A stretch of 64,000 nucleotides of DNA. Source: Sandaracinus amylolyticus. GTDB lineage: Bacteria > Myxococcota_A > Polyangia > Polyangiales > Sandaracinaceae. Shown piece after piece: positions 35,567 through 43,888 of the stretch. Within the stretch, counting starts at the first letter, position 1. Every line of letters begins with the position of its first letter. The stretch spans positions 5,580,001 through 5,644,000 of the forward strand of contig NZ_CP070225.1 of assembly GCF_021631985.1 (NCBI RefSeq), written 5' to 3'. The notes under the pieces were generated by a model, which ran no database searches, was not told where the DNA came from, and saw only the letters and a program-made list of their open reading frames with translations. The position numbers were made by a program, and so were the translations under genes.

Positions 35567-36640
35567 ATGTCCGAGGAGCGGACCGAAGAAGCGACACCGA
35601 AGGCGCTGCGCGACGCGCGGCGCCGCGGTGACGTGTGGCGCAGCCGCGAGCTCGGCGTGGCGATCGGGCTGCTCACCGGTGCGGCCGTGCTCGGCGCGAC
35701 GGGCGGCGCGATCCTCGATGCGCTCGTCGCGAGCTTCACCCTCGCGCTCGATGCGGCGGCGGGACGCATCGACGCGGCGCCCGGCGCGATCCTCGAGGCC
35801 GCGATCGCGACCGCGGCAGGCGCGATCGCACCGCTGCTCGTCGCGATCGTCGTCGCGGGCACGCTCGCGTCGCTGGTGCAGATCGGACCGCTCTTCGCGC
35901 CCGACGTGGTGAGCTGGAAGCTCGAGCGCCTCGATCCGATCGCGGGCGCACGAAAGCTCCTCCGCGCGCGCACCGCCGTCGAGCTCGTGAAGCTCGTCGC
36001 GCTGCTCGCGCTCCTGACCTACGTCGTGCTCGCGACGCTGCGCGACGGATGGCGCGGCCTCGCGGCCCTCGTCGCCCGCGATGCCCACGCGGCGCTGCAC
36101 GCGGGCGGCACCCTCGTCGAGACGATCCTGCTGCGCGCGGGCCTCGCCGTGCTCGCGATCGCGGTGCTCGACGTGGCCTACCAGCGCTGGCGCTGGCTCC
36201 GCGATCACCGGATGACGAAGCGCGAGGTCGAGCGCGAGCACCGCGAGTCCGAGGGCGATCCCCATCTCCAGCGCGAGCGCGAGCGGGTGCGTCGCGAGCT
36301 CGCGATGCGCTCCGATTCCGAAGCGGTCGCGAGCGCGACCGTGCTCGTCGCCGGCGCCGGCATCGCGGTCGCGCTCTCGTTCGATCGCGAGCGCGACGAC
36401 GCGGTCCCGGAGATCGTCGCGCGAGGCCGCGGTGAGCTCGCTGCGCGTCTGCTGCAGATCGCCCACGCGAGCGACGTCCCGGTGCGCACCGAGCCCGGGC
36501 TCGCGGGCGCGCTCGTCGCGGTCCCGCTCGGTGAGCCGATCCCGCACGCCCACTACGAAGCGGTCGCGCAGCTGCTCCACGCCGTGTGGTCGACGCCGGC
36601 CTTGCCGCGCCCCGACCCGCGTCGCACATCCGCCCCGTGA
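35567..36640 (+). CDS. FlhB/SctU-family export protein lacking NPTH
   Basis: A 357-residue homologue of the type III export switch FlhB/SctU. The cytoplasmic start EERTEEATPKALRDARRRGD, hydrophobic segments (about 28-50, 75-105, 135-155, 185-205), the linker MTKREVEREHRESEGDPHL and the C-terminal PEIVARGRGELAARLLQIA domain are all present. The self-cleaving NPTH is replaced by AGAG (residues 262-265) in an otherwise aligned VLVAGAGIAVAL, so autocleavage and substrate switching should not occur. No other type III or flagellar gene is in the window. Its stop overlaps the priA start (GTGA). Confidence 0.85.
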   Translation: MSEERTEEATPKALRDARRRGDVWRSRELGVAIGLLTGAAVLGATGGAILDALVASFTLALDAAAGRIDAAPGAILEAAIATAAGAIAPLLVAIVVAGTLASLVQIGPLFAPDVVSWKLERLDPIAGARKLLRARTAVELVKLVALLALLTYVVLATLRDGWRGLAALVARDAHAALHAGGTLVETILLRAGLAVLAIAVLDVAYQRWRWLRDHRMTKREVEREHRESEGDPHLQRERERVRRELAMRSDSEAVASATVLVAGAGIAVALSFDRERDDAVPEIVARGRGELAARLLQIAHASDVPVRTEPGLAGALVAVPLGEPIPHAHYEAVAQLLHAVWSTPALPRPDPRRTSAP

Positions 36641-38925
36641 CGACCGACCTGTTCGAGCCCGCGACGCGCTACGTCGACGTCGCGCTGCCGCTGCCGGTCC
36701 GTCGCGCCTTCACCTACGCGCTGCCCCGCGAGCTCGCGTCGCGCGTCGCGCTCGGCTCGCGCGTCGCCGTGCCGTTCTCGAGCCGCAAGCTCCCCGGCAT
36801 CGTCACCCGCGTCGACACCACGCCGGCCGAGGGGGTCTCGCCGCGCCCGATCGCCGGTGTGCTCGAGGAGGAGCCGCTCTTCGATCCCGAGCTGCTCGCG
36901 CTGCTCGTCGAGGCCGCCGACTACTACCTCCACCCGATCGGCGAGGTGCTGCGCGCCGCGGCGCCCGCGTTGCGCGCCGAGGCGGTGCGGGCGCTGCGCG
37001 CGAGCGGCTTCCTCGACTCCGCCACCGAGCTCCCCGGCGCGCGCGTCGCGACGCGCAGCGTGCTGGTCGTGCGCCTCGTGCCCGACGCGCCGCGCCCGGC
37101 ACGGCTCGGTCCACGACAGCGACAGCTCCTCGCGCTGCTCGAGTCACGCGGCGAGGTCACGCTCGAAGAGCTCGCCGATCACCTCAAGGAGCCGCGCGCC
37201 ATCGTGCGCTCGCTCGAGCAGAAGAGCCTCGTCCACACCGAGTCGCGCGAGATCGCGTCCGACCCGTTCTTCCGCGATCCCGTCGCGAGCGATGCGCCGC
37301 CCGAGCCCACGCCCGGTCAGCGGCGCGCGGTCGACGAGATCGTCCACGCGCTGCGCAGCGGCGGCGCCGCGACGTTCCTGCTCCACGGCATCACGGGCTC
37401 GGGCAAGACCGAGGTCTATCTGCGCGCGATCGCGGAGGCGCGGGCCCAGCGCAAGGGCGCGCTCCTCCTCGTCCCCGAGATCGCGCTCACGCCGCAGCTC
37501 GTCGGGCGCTTCCGTGCCCGCTTCGGCGACGCGATCGCGGTGCTCCACAGCGCGCTCACCGAGAAGGAGCGTGCCCTCGCGTGGCGCGCGCTGCGCAGCG
37601 GCGCGGTGACGCTCGCGATCGGCGCGCGCTCCGCGATCTTCGCCCCGGTGCGCGACCTCGGGATCATCGTCGTCGACGAGGAGCACGACCCCTCGTACAA
37701 GCAGGAAGAGGGCTTCCGCTACCAGGCGCGCGACCTCGCGATCCTCCGCGCGCATCGCGCCGGCGCGGTGTGCGTGCTCGGCAGCGCGACGCCCTCGCTC
37801 GAGAGCTGGAGCCTCGCGCGCGAGGGCCGCCATCGCCTCCTCACGCTCGACGCACGTCCCGGTGCGCGCGCGCTGCCGCCGGTCGAGATCGTCGATCTCG
37901 CGCGACACGCCAAGGGCCCTTCGGGCGATCGCCGCATCAGCGCCCCGCTGCACCGCGCGATCGAGCAGACGCTCGCGGCCGGCGATCAGGCGGTGGTCTT
38001 CCTCAACCGCCGCGGCTTCTCACCGAGCCTGCGCTGCGAGGCGTGCGGCGAGGTCGAGACCTGCCCGGCGTGCAGCGTGCCGCTCACCGAGCACCGCCGC
38101 GCCGGGCTCGTGCGCTGCCACTACTGCGACTACGCCGCGCCGATCGGCACCACCTGCCGCGCCTGCGGCCAGCCCGGGCTCGAGCCGCTCGGCCTCGGCA
38201 CCGAGAAGCTCGAGGAGGTGCTCGCGCACGTGTTCGCGCCGGCGCGCGTCGCGCGCCTCGATCGCGACACCGCGACCGGCGCGAGCATCGAGGACGTGCT
38301 CGATCGCGTCCGGCGTCGCGAGATCGATCTCCTGGTCGGCACCCAGATGGTCACCAAGGGACACGACCTGCCGGGCGTCACGCTCGTCGGTGTGATCCTC
38401 GCGGACCAGTCGCTCGCGTTCCCCGACTTCCGCGCGGCCGAGCGCACGTTCCAGCTGCTCACCCAGGTCGCGGGGCGCGCCGGGCGCGGAGAGCGGCCGG
38501 GACGGGTGATCGTCCAGACCTACCAGCCGCATCACCCCGCGATCCGCGCCGCGGCCAAGCACGACTTCCTCGGCTTCGCGGAGAACGAGCTCGAGGATCG
38601 ACGCGAGCTCGCCTACTCGCCCTTCGGTCGCCTGGTCGCGGTGCGCGTCGATCACGGCGATCCCGATCGCGCGCGCGCCGCTGCCGAGCTGCTGGTCGAG
38701 CACGCGCGCGCCCACGAGCTCAGCAAGAGCGGGCGCGTCGAGGTGCTGGGCCCCGCGCCCGCGCCGATCGAGCGGCTGCGCGGACGCTGGCGGTTCCGCG
38801 TGATGCTGCGCGCGAAGGAGCGCCCCCCGCTGCGCCGCGTCGCCCAGAGCGTGATCGCGCGCATCGACGAGGGCCTGCTCGGCGCGCGCGCGTCGGTGGA
38901 CGTCGACCCGGTCTCGATGCTCTGA
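36637..38925 (+). CDS. priA: Primosomal replication protein N' (helicase PriA)
   Basis: A 762-residue replication-restart helicase that rebuilds forks outside oriC and loads DnaB. An N-terminal 3'-end-binding domain (YVDVALPLPVRRAFTYALP) precedes Walker A GITGSGKTEVYL, the DEEH box in IVVDEEHDPSYKQEEGFRY and the aromatic-rich loop RYQARD. The zinc-binding insertion follows, with four CxxC pairs (about 468-520: CEACGEVETCPAC, CHYCDY, CRACG), then helicase motifs V-VI (GTQMVTKGHD and QVAGRAGRG). GTG at 36637 overlaps the upstream FlhB-like stop; an ATG at 36586 is an alternative. Length is normal. Confidence 0.95.
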   Translation: MTTDLFEPATRYVDVALPLPVRRAFTYALPRELASRVALGSRVAVPFSSRKLPGIVTRVDTTPAEGVSPRPIAGVLEEEPLFDPELLALLVEAADYYLHPIGEVLRAAAPALRAEAVRALRASGFLDSATELPGARVATRSVLVVRLVPDAPRPARLGPRQRQLLALLESRGEVTLEELADHLKEPRAIVRSLEQKSLVHTESREIASDPFFRDPVASDAPPEPTPGQRRAVDEIVHALRSGGAATFLLHGITGSGKTEVYLRAIAEARAQRKGALLLVPEIALTPQLVGRFRARFGDAIAVLHSALTEKERALAWRALRSGAVTLAIGARSAIFAPVRDLGIIVVDEEHDPSYKQEEGFRYQARDLAILRAHRAGAVCVLGSATPSLESWSLAREGRHRLLTLDARPGARALPPVEIVDLARHAKGPSGDRRISAPLHRAIEQTLAAGDQAVVFLNRRGFSPSLRCEACGEVETCPACSVPLTEHRRAGLVRCHYCDYAAPIGTTCRACGQPGLEPLGLGTEKLEEVLAHVFAPARVARLDRDTATGASIEDVLDRVRRREIDLLVGTQMVTKGHDLPGVTLVGVILADQSLAFPDFRAAERTFQLLTQVAGRAGRGERPGRVIVQTYQPHHPAIRAAAKHDFLGFAENELEDRRELAYSPFGRLVAVRVDHGDPDRARAAAELLVEHARAHELSKSGRVEVLGPAPAPIERLRGRWRFRVMLRAKERPPLRRVAQSVIARIDEGLLGARASVDVDPVSML

Positions 38926-38928
38926 GCG

Positions 38929-39921
38929 TCACCCTCGCGCGACGCGGGCTCGCCAGCGCGTCGGGGTCGTCCGCTCCCAGCCGCGGAACGCGCGCACGAA
39001 CGAGTTGGGCTCCTCGAAGCCGAGGAGGAACGCGATGTCGATCGGATCGAGATCGGTGTTCGCGAGCAGCCGGCGCGCCGAGGCTCGACGGACCGCGTCG
39101 AGCTCCTCCTGGTAGCTCGTGCGCTCCTCGCCGAGGCGGCGCTGCAGCGTTCGCGCGCTGACGTGCAGCCGGCGCGCGACCTGGTCCACGCTGGGCCTCG
39201 CGCCGCTGCTCATCCTGCGCGCGATCACGATCCGCACCTCGTCGCGCAGCGACCGCGTCCGCGATCGTCCGACGAGCTCCGCCTCGAGCCCGGGCACGAC
39301 GCGCGAGAACGCCTCGGCGTCGGCGGTGACGAAGCGCACCGCGAGGGCGCTCTCGGCGAACGTGATCCGATCGACGGGCGCGCCGAACGAGACGGGGCAT
39401 CCGAGGCGCGCCCGCAGCATCTCGGCGTCGCCTTCGGTGCGCGCCAGCTCGATGCGCAGCGGGCCCACCGCGCCGGCGGTGCCCCGGCGCGCGAGCGAGG
39501 TGAACGAGGCGAACGTGCTGTCGACGAGCAGCCGCGGCACCTCCCTCGTGGCGAGCACCCAGTGGAACCGCACGTGGGCCTCGCCGCGCGCGACCTCGAG
39601 CTCGACCACCTCGGGGCAGGTGAGGCGCTTGTAGCGCGCGAGCGTGTGCAGCGCGCCCGCGAGATCGGGCGCGTGCAGCGCCGCCGCGGACGCGACGCTG
39701 TAGCCGCGCTCCGACGCCTCGGCGCCCACCACCAGCCCGAGATCGCTCCGCGGCGACACCTCCTCGATCGCGCGCCAGAACGCGAAGAACTGCTCGGTCG
39801 AGAGCGAGGTCGTCGCGGCGAGCCCGGCGCGCGCGAGCACCCGATCGGTCGGCGCGCCGAGCGTCTCGAGCCGCTCGAGCAGGCGCGGCGAGATCGGGAC
39901 GATGTCGCGTGCGGTGGTCAC
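38929..39921 (-). CDS. AraC-family regulator with Arabinose_bd domain
   Basis: A 330-residue regulator: the N-terminal ligand domain is of the OruR/ArgR-type (SPRLLERLETLGAPTDRVLA) and the C-terminal AraC helix-turn-helix pair covers about residues 240-330 (VARRLHVSARTLQRRLGEE and IAFLLGFEEPNSFVRAFRGW). The start is GTG at 39921, overlapping the stop of the upstream SDR (GTGA). Being last in an operon with two oxidoreductases, it probably regulates that operon in response to their substrate. Confidence 0.88.
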   Translation of the reverse strand: MTTARDIVPISPRLLERLETLGAPTDRVLARAGLAATTSLSTEQFFAFWRAIEEVSPRSDLGLVVGAEASERGYSVASAAALHAPDLAGALHTLARYKRLTCPEVVELEVARGEAHVRFHWVLATREVPRLLVDSTFASFTSLARRGTAGAVGPLRIELARTEGDAEMLRARLGCPVSFGAPVDRITFAESALAVRFVTADAEAFSRVVPGLEAELVGRSRTRSLRDEVRIVIARRMSSGARPSVDQVARRLHVSARTLQRRLGEERTSYQEELDAVRRASARRLLANTDLDPIDIAFLLGFEEPNSFVRAFRGWERTTPTRWRARVARG

Positions 39922-40730
39922 AGCGTAGGCGTCGATCCGCCGTCGATGCGGACGATGCTCCCGGTCATGAAGTCGCTGAGCGGGCTCGCGACGTAGCAGA
40001 CGTACGCCGCGATGTCCTCGGGTCGGCCGAGGCGGCGCACCGTCTGTCGCGCGACGTTCGTGAGGAGGTGCTCGCGCGCCCGGGCGAGGTCGTCGCCCCA
40101 GCCCTCGCGCGCCGCGATGTCGCGGAGGAACTGCGTGACCTGATCGGTCTCGATCAGCCCGGGCATCACGCCGTTCACGGTGACGCCGGTGAACGCGAGC
40201 TCCTTCGACAGCGAGAGCGTCATGTTGTTGAGCGCCGCCTTCGCGGCGCCGTACGCGGGCATGTTGGCGTAGGGCGAGATCGCGTTGCGAGACGAGATCT
40301 GGATGACGCGCCCCCAGCCGCGCGCCCTCATCGCAGGCACGAGGGCGCGGACGAGGCGCACCGCGGCGAGCGTGTTCGCGTCGTACGCCTCGGACCACTC
40401 GGCGAGCGTGGTGTCGAGCCACGAGCCCTTGCTCGTGTCCGAGCCGCCGACGTTGTTCACCAGGACGTCGACGCGCTCGACCGCCGCGCGCACCCGATCG
40501 AGCACCGCCTTCGCGCCCGCGTCGTCACGCAGATCGCCGAGCGCGACGTGGGCGGTCCCACCCGCCCTCCGGATCCGCTCGACGACCGCCGCGGCGCGCT
40601 CCTCCGAGCGCCCGTGCACGACGACCGTCGCGCCCTCGCGCGCGAGCCCTTCCGCGATCGCCGCGCCGATCCCGGCGGTGCTGCCGGTGACGAGCGCGAC
40701 GCGGCCCTCGAGCTGGAGATCCACGCTCAC
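39918..40730 (-). CDS. SDR-family oxidoreductase
   Basis: A 270-residue short-chain dehydrogenase: TGSTAGIGAAIAEGLA, VNNVGGSD, catalytic ISSRNA serine, and YGAAK (Y-x3-K). GTG at 40730 overlaps the upstream SDR stop; a second GTG two codons later is possible. It ends VRIDGGSTPTL, typical of NAD(P)-SDR. It is the middle gene of a three-gene coupled operon, and the substrate is unknown. Confidence 0.88.
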   Translation of the reverse strand: MSVDLQLEGRVALVTGSTAGIGAAIAEGLAREGATVVVHGRSEERAAAVVERIRRAGGTAHVALGDLRDDAGAKAVLDRVRAAVERVDVLVNNVGGSDTSKGSWLDTTLAEWSEAYDANTLAAVRLVRALVPAMRARGWGRVIQISSRNAISPYANMPAYGAAKAALNNMTLSLSKELAFTGVTVNGVMPGLIETDQVTQFLRDIAAREGWGDDLARAREHLLTNVARQTVRRLGRPEDIAAYVCYVASPLSDFMTGSIVRIDGGSTPTL

Positions 40731-41620
40731 GCCCCTCCGCGCGTCACCGCGCGTCCGAGCTCGGTCGTCGCGAAGGGCGCCATGCCGTCGAAGTCGGTGC
40801 TCGACGCGAGCTCCCTCCATCGTGCGTCCTCGGCGGCGCGCTTCTCCGCGACCCACTCGGCCAGGTAGACCGCGTCGGTGCCGAGCAGCAGGCGGAGCGG
40901 CGGCTCGGCGACCGACGCGATGCGCAGGATCGCCTGCGCGGCCTTCGCGGGATCGCCGCGCATCATGTCGCGCGACTCGCGCGTGTGGTGGTTGTGCACG
41001 CCGACGGTCGCGCGATAGGGCTCGCTCGGCTCCTGCACCTGCATCGACGAGCCGGCCCAGTCGGTCCGCATCCCGCCGGGCTCGACCAGCGTCGTGCGGA
41101 TGCCGAGCGGCGCGACCTCGCGCGCCAGCACCTCGGTCAGCCCCTCGACCGCCCACTTCGCCGACTGGTACGCGCCGAGCCCCGGAGCCCCGAACCTCCC
41201 GCCGATCGACGAGATCTGGATCACGTGGCCCGAGCCCTGTCGCCGCATGAGCGGGAGCACCGCGCGCGTGACGTGGAACACGCCGAAGAAGTTCGTCTCG
41301 ATCTGCGCGCGGAAGTCGTCCTCCTCGACGTCCTCGATCGCCGCCGAGTTGGCGTACCCCGCGTTGTTCACCAGCACGTCGATGCGGCCGAAGCGCTCGA
41401 CCGCGGCGCCCGCCACCCGGCGCGCGTCGTCGGCCCGGGTCACGTCGAGCGCGACCGCGAGCACGCGGTCCGGATCCTTCGCGACGAGGACGTCGAGCGT
41501 GCGCGGATCACGCGCCGTGGCGACGAGCCGATCGCCCGCTGCGAGCACGGCCTCCGCGATCGCCCGCCCCAGGCCGCGCGAGCACCCGGTGACCAACCAG
41601 ACCTTGCCGTTCGTCTCCAT
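40727..41620 (-). CDS. SDR-family oxidoreductase, first of operon
   Basis: A 297-residue short-chain dehydrogenase: VTGCSRGLGRAIAEAVLA, VNNAGYANSA, catalytic serine in ISSIGGRFG and YQSAKWAVEG (Y-x3-K). The extended C-terminal region (VHNHHTRESRDMMRGDPAKA) matches the branch annotated as oxidoreductase/retinol-dehydrogenase-like. The ATG at 41620 has GAGGTG in front. It leads an SDR-SDR-AraC operon in which both junctions are GTGA overlaps. A hexanucleotide satellite begins 72 bases upstream of its start. Confidence 0.88.
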   Translation of the reverse strand: METNGKVWLVTGCSRGLGRAIAEAVLAAGDRLVATARDPRTLDVLVAKDPDRVLAVALDVTRADDARRVAGAAVERFGRIDVLVNNAGYANSAAIEDVEEDDFRAQIETNFFGVFHVTRAVLPLMRRQGSGHVIQISSIGGRFGAPGLGAYQSAKWAVEGLTEVLAREVAPLGIRTTLVEPGGMRTDWAGSSMQVQEPSEPYRATVGVHNHHTRESRDMMRGDPAKAAQAILRIASVAEPPLRLLLGTDAVYLAEWVAEKRAAEDARWRELASSTDFDGMAPFATTELGRAVTRGGA

Positions 41621-41691
41621 GTTCACCTCGCGGAGAGCATGGGGACCGCGCGCCCGGCACCACCAATCCGATCGCGCCAACCTCGCGCCGC

Positions 41692-41791
41692 GAGCGTGAG
41701 CGTGAGCGTGAGCGTGAGCGTGAGCGTGAGCGTGTCGCGTGAGCGTGAGCGTGAGCGTGAGCGTGAGGGTGAGCGTGAGCGTGGGCGGAGC
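41692..41791. repeat. Hexanucleotide satellite (GTGAGC)n, left arm
   Basis: About 16 units of GTGAGC on the plus strand, with a GTGTCGCGT interruption at about 41731-41740 and a GTGAGG variant; degenerate copies with a second GTGTCGCGT continue to about 41820. All frames are open but encode only dipeptide runs (Val-Ser, His-Ala, Leu-Thr), so it is not coding. It is the mirror of the array at 42531. Confidence 0.92.
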
Positions 41792-41913
41792 GGGAGCGTC
41801 TCGCGGGAGCGTGTCGCGTCAGCGTGGCGTGGGCGGAGCCACAGCGGCTGACCGCCATGCTCGGCGGAGACGCGAAGCGCCGGGCGCGACTGCGGCGCCC
41901 GACGCTTCATCGT

Positions 41914-42240
41914 TCATCGCGCTCCGCGGCAGACGCGGACCAGCACGCCCGCGACGTGATCGAGCTCTGCGCGCAGCCGCGCATCGGCGTCGCGCACGTA
42001 GCCGAGGTCCTCTGCGCAATCGAGGCACCCGAGCACCTCGCTCGCGCTCCCGGCTGCGTTCCAGTAGCGCGCGTTGCGATTGCGACCTTGCGACTGCGAG
42101 CCCTCGCGGATGTTGAGCACGATCGACGTCGCCGCGCGCCGCATCTGTCGTGCGAGATCGCTGTCGTGCTTCTCGATCGCGATCGCGACGACGCCGACGC
42201 GACGAAGTGCCTGACGTGCGATGGGATAAATAGCGAGCAT
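41914..42240 (-). CDS. Four-helix bundle protein (S23/bAvd type)
   Basis: A 108-residue all-helical protein of the four-helix-bundle family (TIGR02436), first seen in ORFs inside 23S rRNA intervening sequences and related to the accessory protein bAvd of diversity-generating retroelements. Marks are LARQMRRAATSIVLNIREGS, then YWNAAGSASEVLGCLDCAEDLGY. These proteins form pentameric barrels that bind nucleic acid. The start at 42240 is supported by AGGAGGT five bases upstream. No rRNA or reverse transcriptase is nearby. It sits between two inverted GTGAGC satellites, 123 bases from the left and 290 from the right array. Confidence 0.88.
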   Translation of the reverse strand: MLAIYPIARQALRRVGVVAIAIEKHDSDLARQMRRAATSIVLNIREGSQSQGRNRNARYWNAAGSASEVLGCLDCAEDLGYVRDADARLRAELDHVAGVLVRVCRGAR

Positions 42241-42530
42241 CTGACCTCCTCGCCCTCTCTCGGGCCCACCCCGCCCGCCACGGCGCGCAGGACGTGTCCG
42301 GGACGCGGAGCGAGGACGAGCGCAGCTCGCCCGCAGCGCAGCGCCGCGCGGAGCCGCGCGGAGCCACGCGCAGCGAAGCGAGCATGGCGAGCACGGCGAG
42401 CACGGCGGTCGCGAAGCGACCGTCGTGGACGCGTCCGAGCACCGCGGCACGCTGAGGATCCCGAGAGACGCCCTCCCCTCGCGCTCGAGACGGCAGATCG
42501 CCTCCCGCCACCGAACCGCCGTCGAGCGTC
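42241..42530. other. Gene-free leader upstream of four-helix gene
   Basis: 290 bases between the four-helix start and the right satellite. They hold GC-rich degenerate short repeats (GCGCGGAGCC twice at about 42350; GGCGAGCAC repeated near 42390-42400) and the ribosome site of the four-helix gene. Open frames here show no recognisable protein. The promoter of the four-helix gene should be here, but no clear -10/-35 pair stands out. Confidence 0.5.
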
Positions 42531-42750
42531 CTCACGCTCACGCTCACGCGACACCCTCACGCTCACGCTCACGCGACACGCTCCCGCTCACGCTCCCGCT
42601 CACGCTCACGCTCACGCTCACGCTCACGCTCACGCTCACGCTCACCCTCCCGCTCACCCTCACGCTCCCGCTCACCCTCACGCGACACGCTCACGCTCAC
42701 GCTCACGCTCACGCTCACCCTCACGCGACACGCTCACGCTCACGCTCACC
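42531..42750. repeat. Hexanucleotide satellite (CTCACG)n, right arm
   Basis: About 220 bases of CTCACG/CTCCCG units, the reverse complement of the left array's GTGAGC. ACGCGACAC interruptions occur near 42546, 42571, 42680 and 42723, the complement of the GTGTCGCGT interruptions of the left array, and CTCACC matches the left GTGAGG variant. Shared variants show that both arrays have one origin and lie in inverted orientation around the four-helix gene. Confidence 0.92.
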
Positions 42751-42839
42751 TCTGATAGATTCCCCGCCGCGCGCGAGCGGGTCGGGGCCCCGCGCTCGCG
42801 CTGCACCTCCACAGCGGGGCCCACGGGGGCAGACACATC

Positions 42840-43556
42840 GTGATCACCACACTCTCGCGCGACGAGCTCATCGCGCAGGGCGCCGGCTTGCGCTCGGCGT
42901 ATCTCGTCCAGCAGGCCGGCTACACGCTCGGCGTCGCCGCGCTCGACGAGGCGGGCATCGAGGCGATCGTCGGCGACCGCAGCTTGCTCGAGGACGTCGC
43001 CACCGCGAAGACGCAGGTCGAGACCGCGCGCGCCGACCGCGCGCTGATCGCCGAAGAGGCCAAGGCCCACACCGTCGGGCAGAACGAGCAGGTGCGCGAG
43101 GCGAAGATCTGGCGTCGCAAGATCGCGGCGCGCGCGTCGCGGGTGCGGCGCCAGGGCAAGATCGCGGTGCCCGAGTCGCTCACGCGCATCGGCCGCACCA
43201 CCTCGGTCGCGGCGCTGCTCGCGCAGCTCGCGACGATGATCGCGCACGTCGAAGAGCATCAGGCCGATCTCGGCGGCGCGACCGTGCGCCCGCTGCTCGA
43301 GGAGGGCCGCCGCGTCCACGCCGCCCTCGCCGATGCCGATCAGGCGCAGGAGACGTCGCGCTCCGCCGCCCTCCCGGTGAAGGTCGCCGACTTCTACGCG
43401 GCCAAGGGTCTGCTCTACGTGGGCCTCAAGATCATCCACGACGCAGGCCGCGAGCTCCACGCCGACGACGTCCTCCGCGCCGCGCAGTACAACCTGAACA
43501 TCCTCCACCGGAACCGCGCTCGCGCGAAGCCCGAGCCCGCCGCCGAGAACACCTGA
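42840..43556 (+). CDS. Helical protein of unknown function
   Basis: A 238-residue, mostly helical, charged protein from GTG at 42840 (an alternative start further in cannot be excluded). Stretches such as VETARADRALIAEEAKAHTV and QVREAKIWRRKIAARASRVR look like coiled coil. No signal or membrane span. A TAGATT -10-like element lies at 42756-42761, right at the end of the right satellite, so its transcript would begin beside that array. I recognise no family. Confidence 0.6.
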   Translation: MITTLSRDELIAQGAGLRSAYLVQQAGYTLGVAALDEAGIEAIVGDRSLLEDVATAKTQVETARADRALIAEEAKAHTVGQNEQVREAKIWRRKIAARASRVRRQGKIAVPESLTRIGRTTSVAALLAQLATMIAHVEEHQADLGGATVRPLLEEGRRVHAALADADQAQETSRSAALPVKVADFYAAKGLLYVGLKIIHDAGRELHADDVLRAAQYNLNILHRNRARAKPEPAAENT

Positions 43557-43603
43557 GGTTCCACGAGGTCGTGGGCAGGCACGCAGCGACGGCGTCAGCC
43601 CGC

Positions 43604-43868
43604 TGCGTGCCTGCATCAGGAGCTCCGGCGCCTGCATCAGCGGCTCCGACGCCTGCATCACCTGCTCGTGAGCGTGCATCAGCAGCTCCGACGCCTGCAT
43701 CACCTGCTCGCGCGCCCGCATCAGCAGCTCCGACGCCTGCATCACGAGCTCGCGCGCCCGCATCAGCAGCTCCGACGCCTGCATCACGAGCTCGCGCGCC
43801 TGCATCACGAGCTCACGCGCCTGCATCACGAGCTCACGCGCCTGCATCACGAGCTCACGGCGGTGCAT
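43604..43868. repeat. 21-bp tandem repeat block
   Basis: About 12.5 copies of a 21-base unit around GCCTGCATCACGAGCTC. The copies nearest 43868 are almost identical and those near 43610 are more diverged. Read on the minus strand from an ATG at 43868 the unit encodes ELVMQAR, giving a run of twelve heptads; on the plus strand it encodes LHHELAR. Neither reading continues into recognisable protein. It fills the 332-base gap between the helical-protein gene and the convergent aldo/keto reductase. Confidence 0.85.
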
Positions 43869-43888
43869 CGAGCGCTCGGGAGCGCGAC

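Noticed and set aside
35567-36640. Part of a type III secretion gene cluster
   Set aside because: Only this one homologue is present; its neighbours are an aminotransferase-fold protein and priA.
41914-42240. 23S rRNA intervening sequence
   Set aside because: Family members occur there, but no 23S rRNA sequence flanks this gene.
41692-42750. Diversity-generating retroelement
   Set aside because: The four-helix protein resembles bAvd, but there is no reverse transcriptase, template/variable repeat pair or target gene in the window.
43604-43868. CRISPR-like array
   Set aside because: Direct 21-bp units abut with no spacers and slowly diverge; no cas genes are present. It is a simple tandem repeat.
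42678-43868. 396-codon minus-strand gene beginning with heptad repeats
   Set aside because: After the repeat block it runs antisense through the 42840 gene and into the satellite, with no recognisable sequence; kept only as a question about the repeat.
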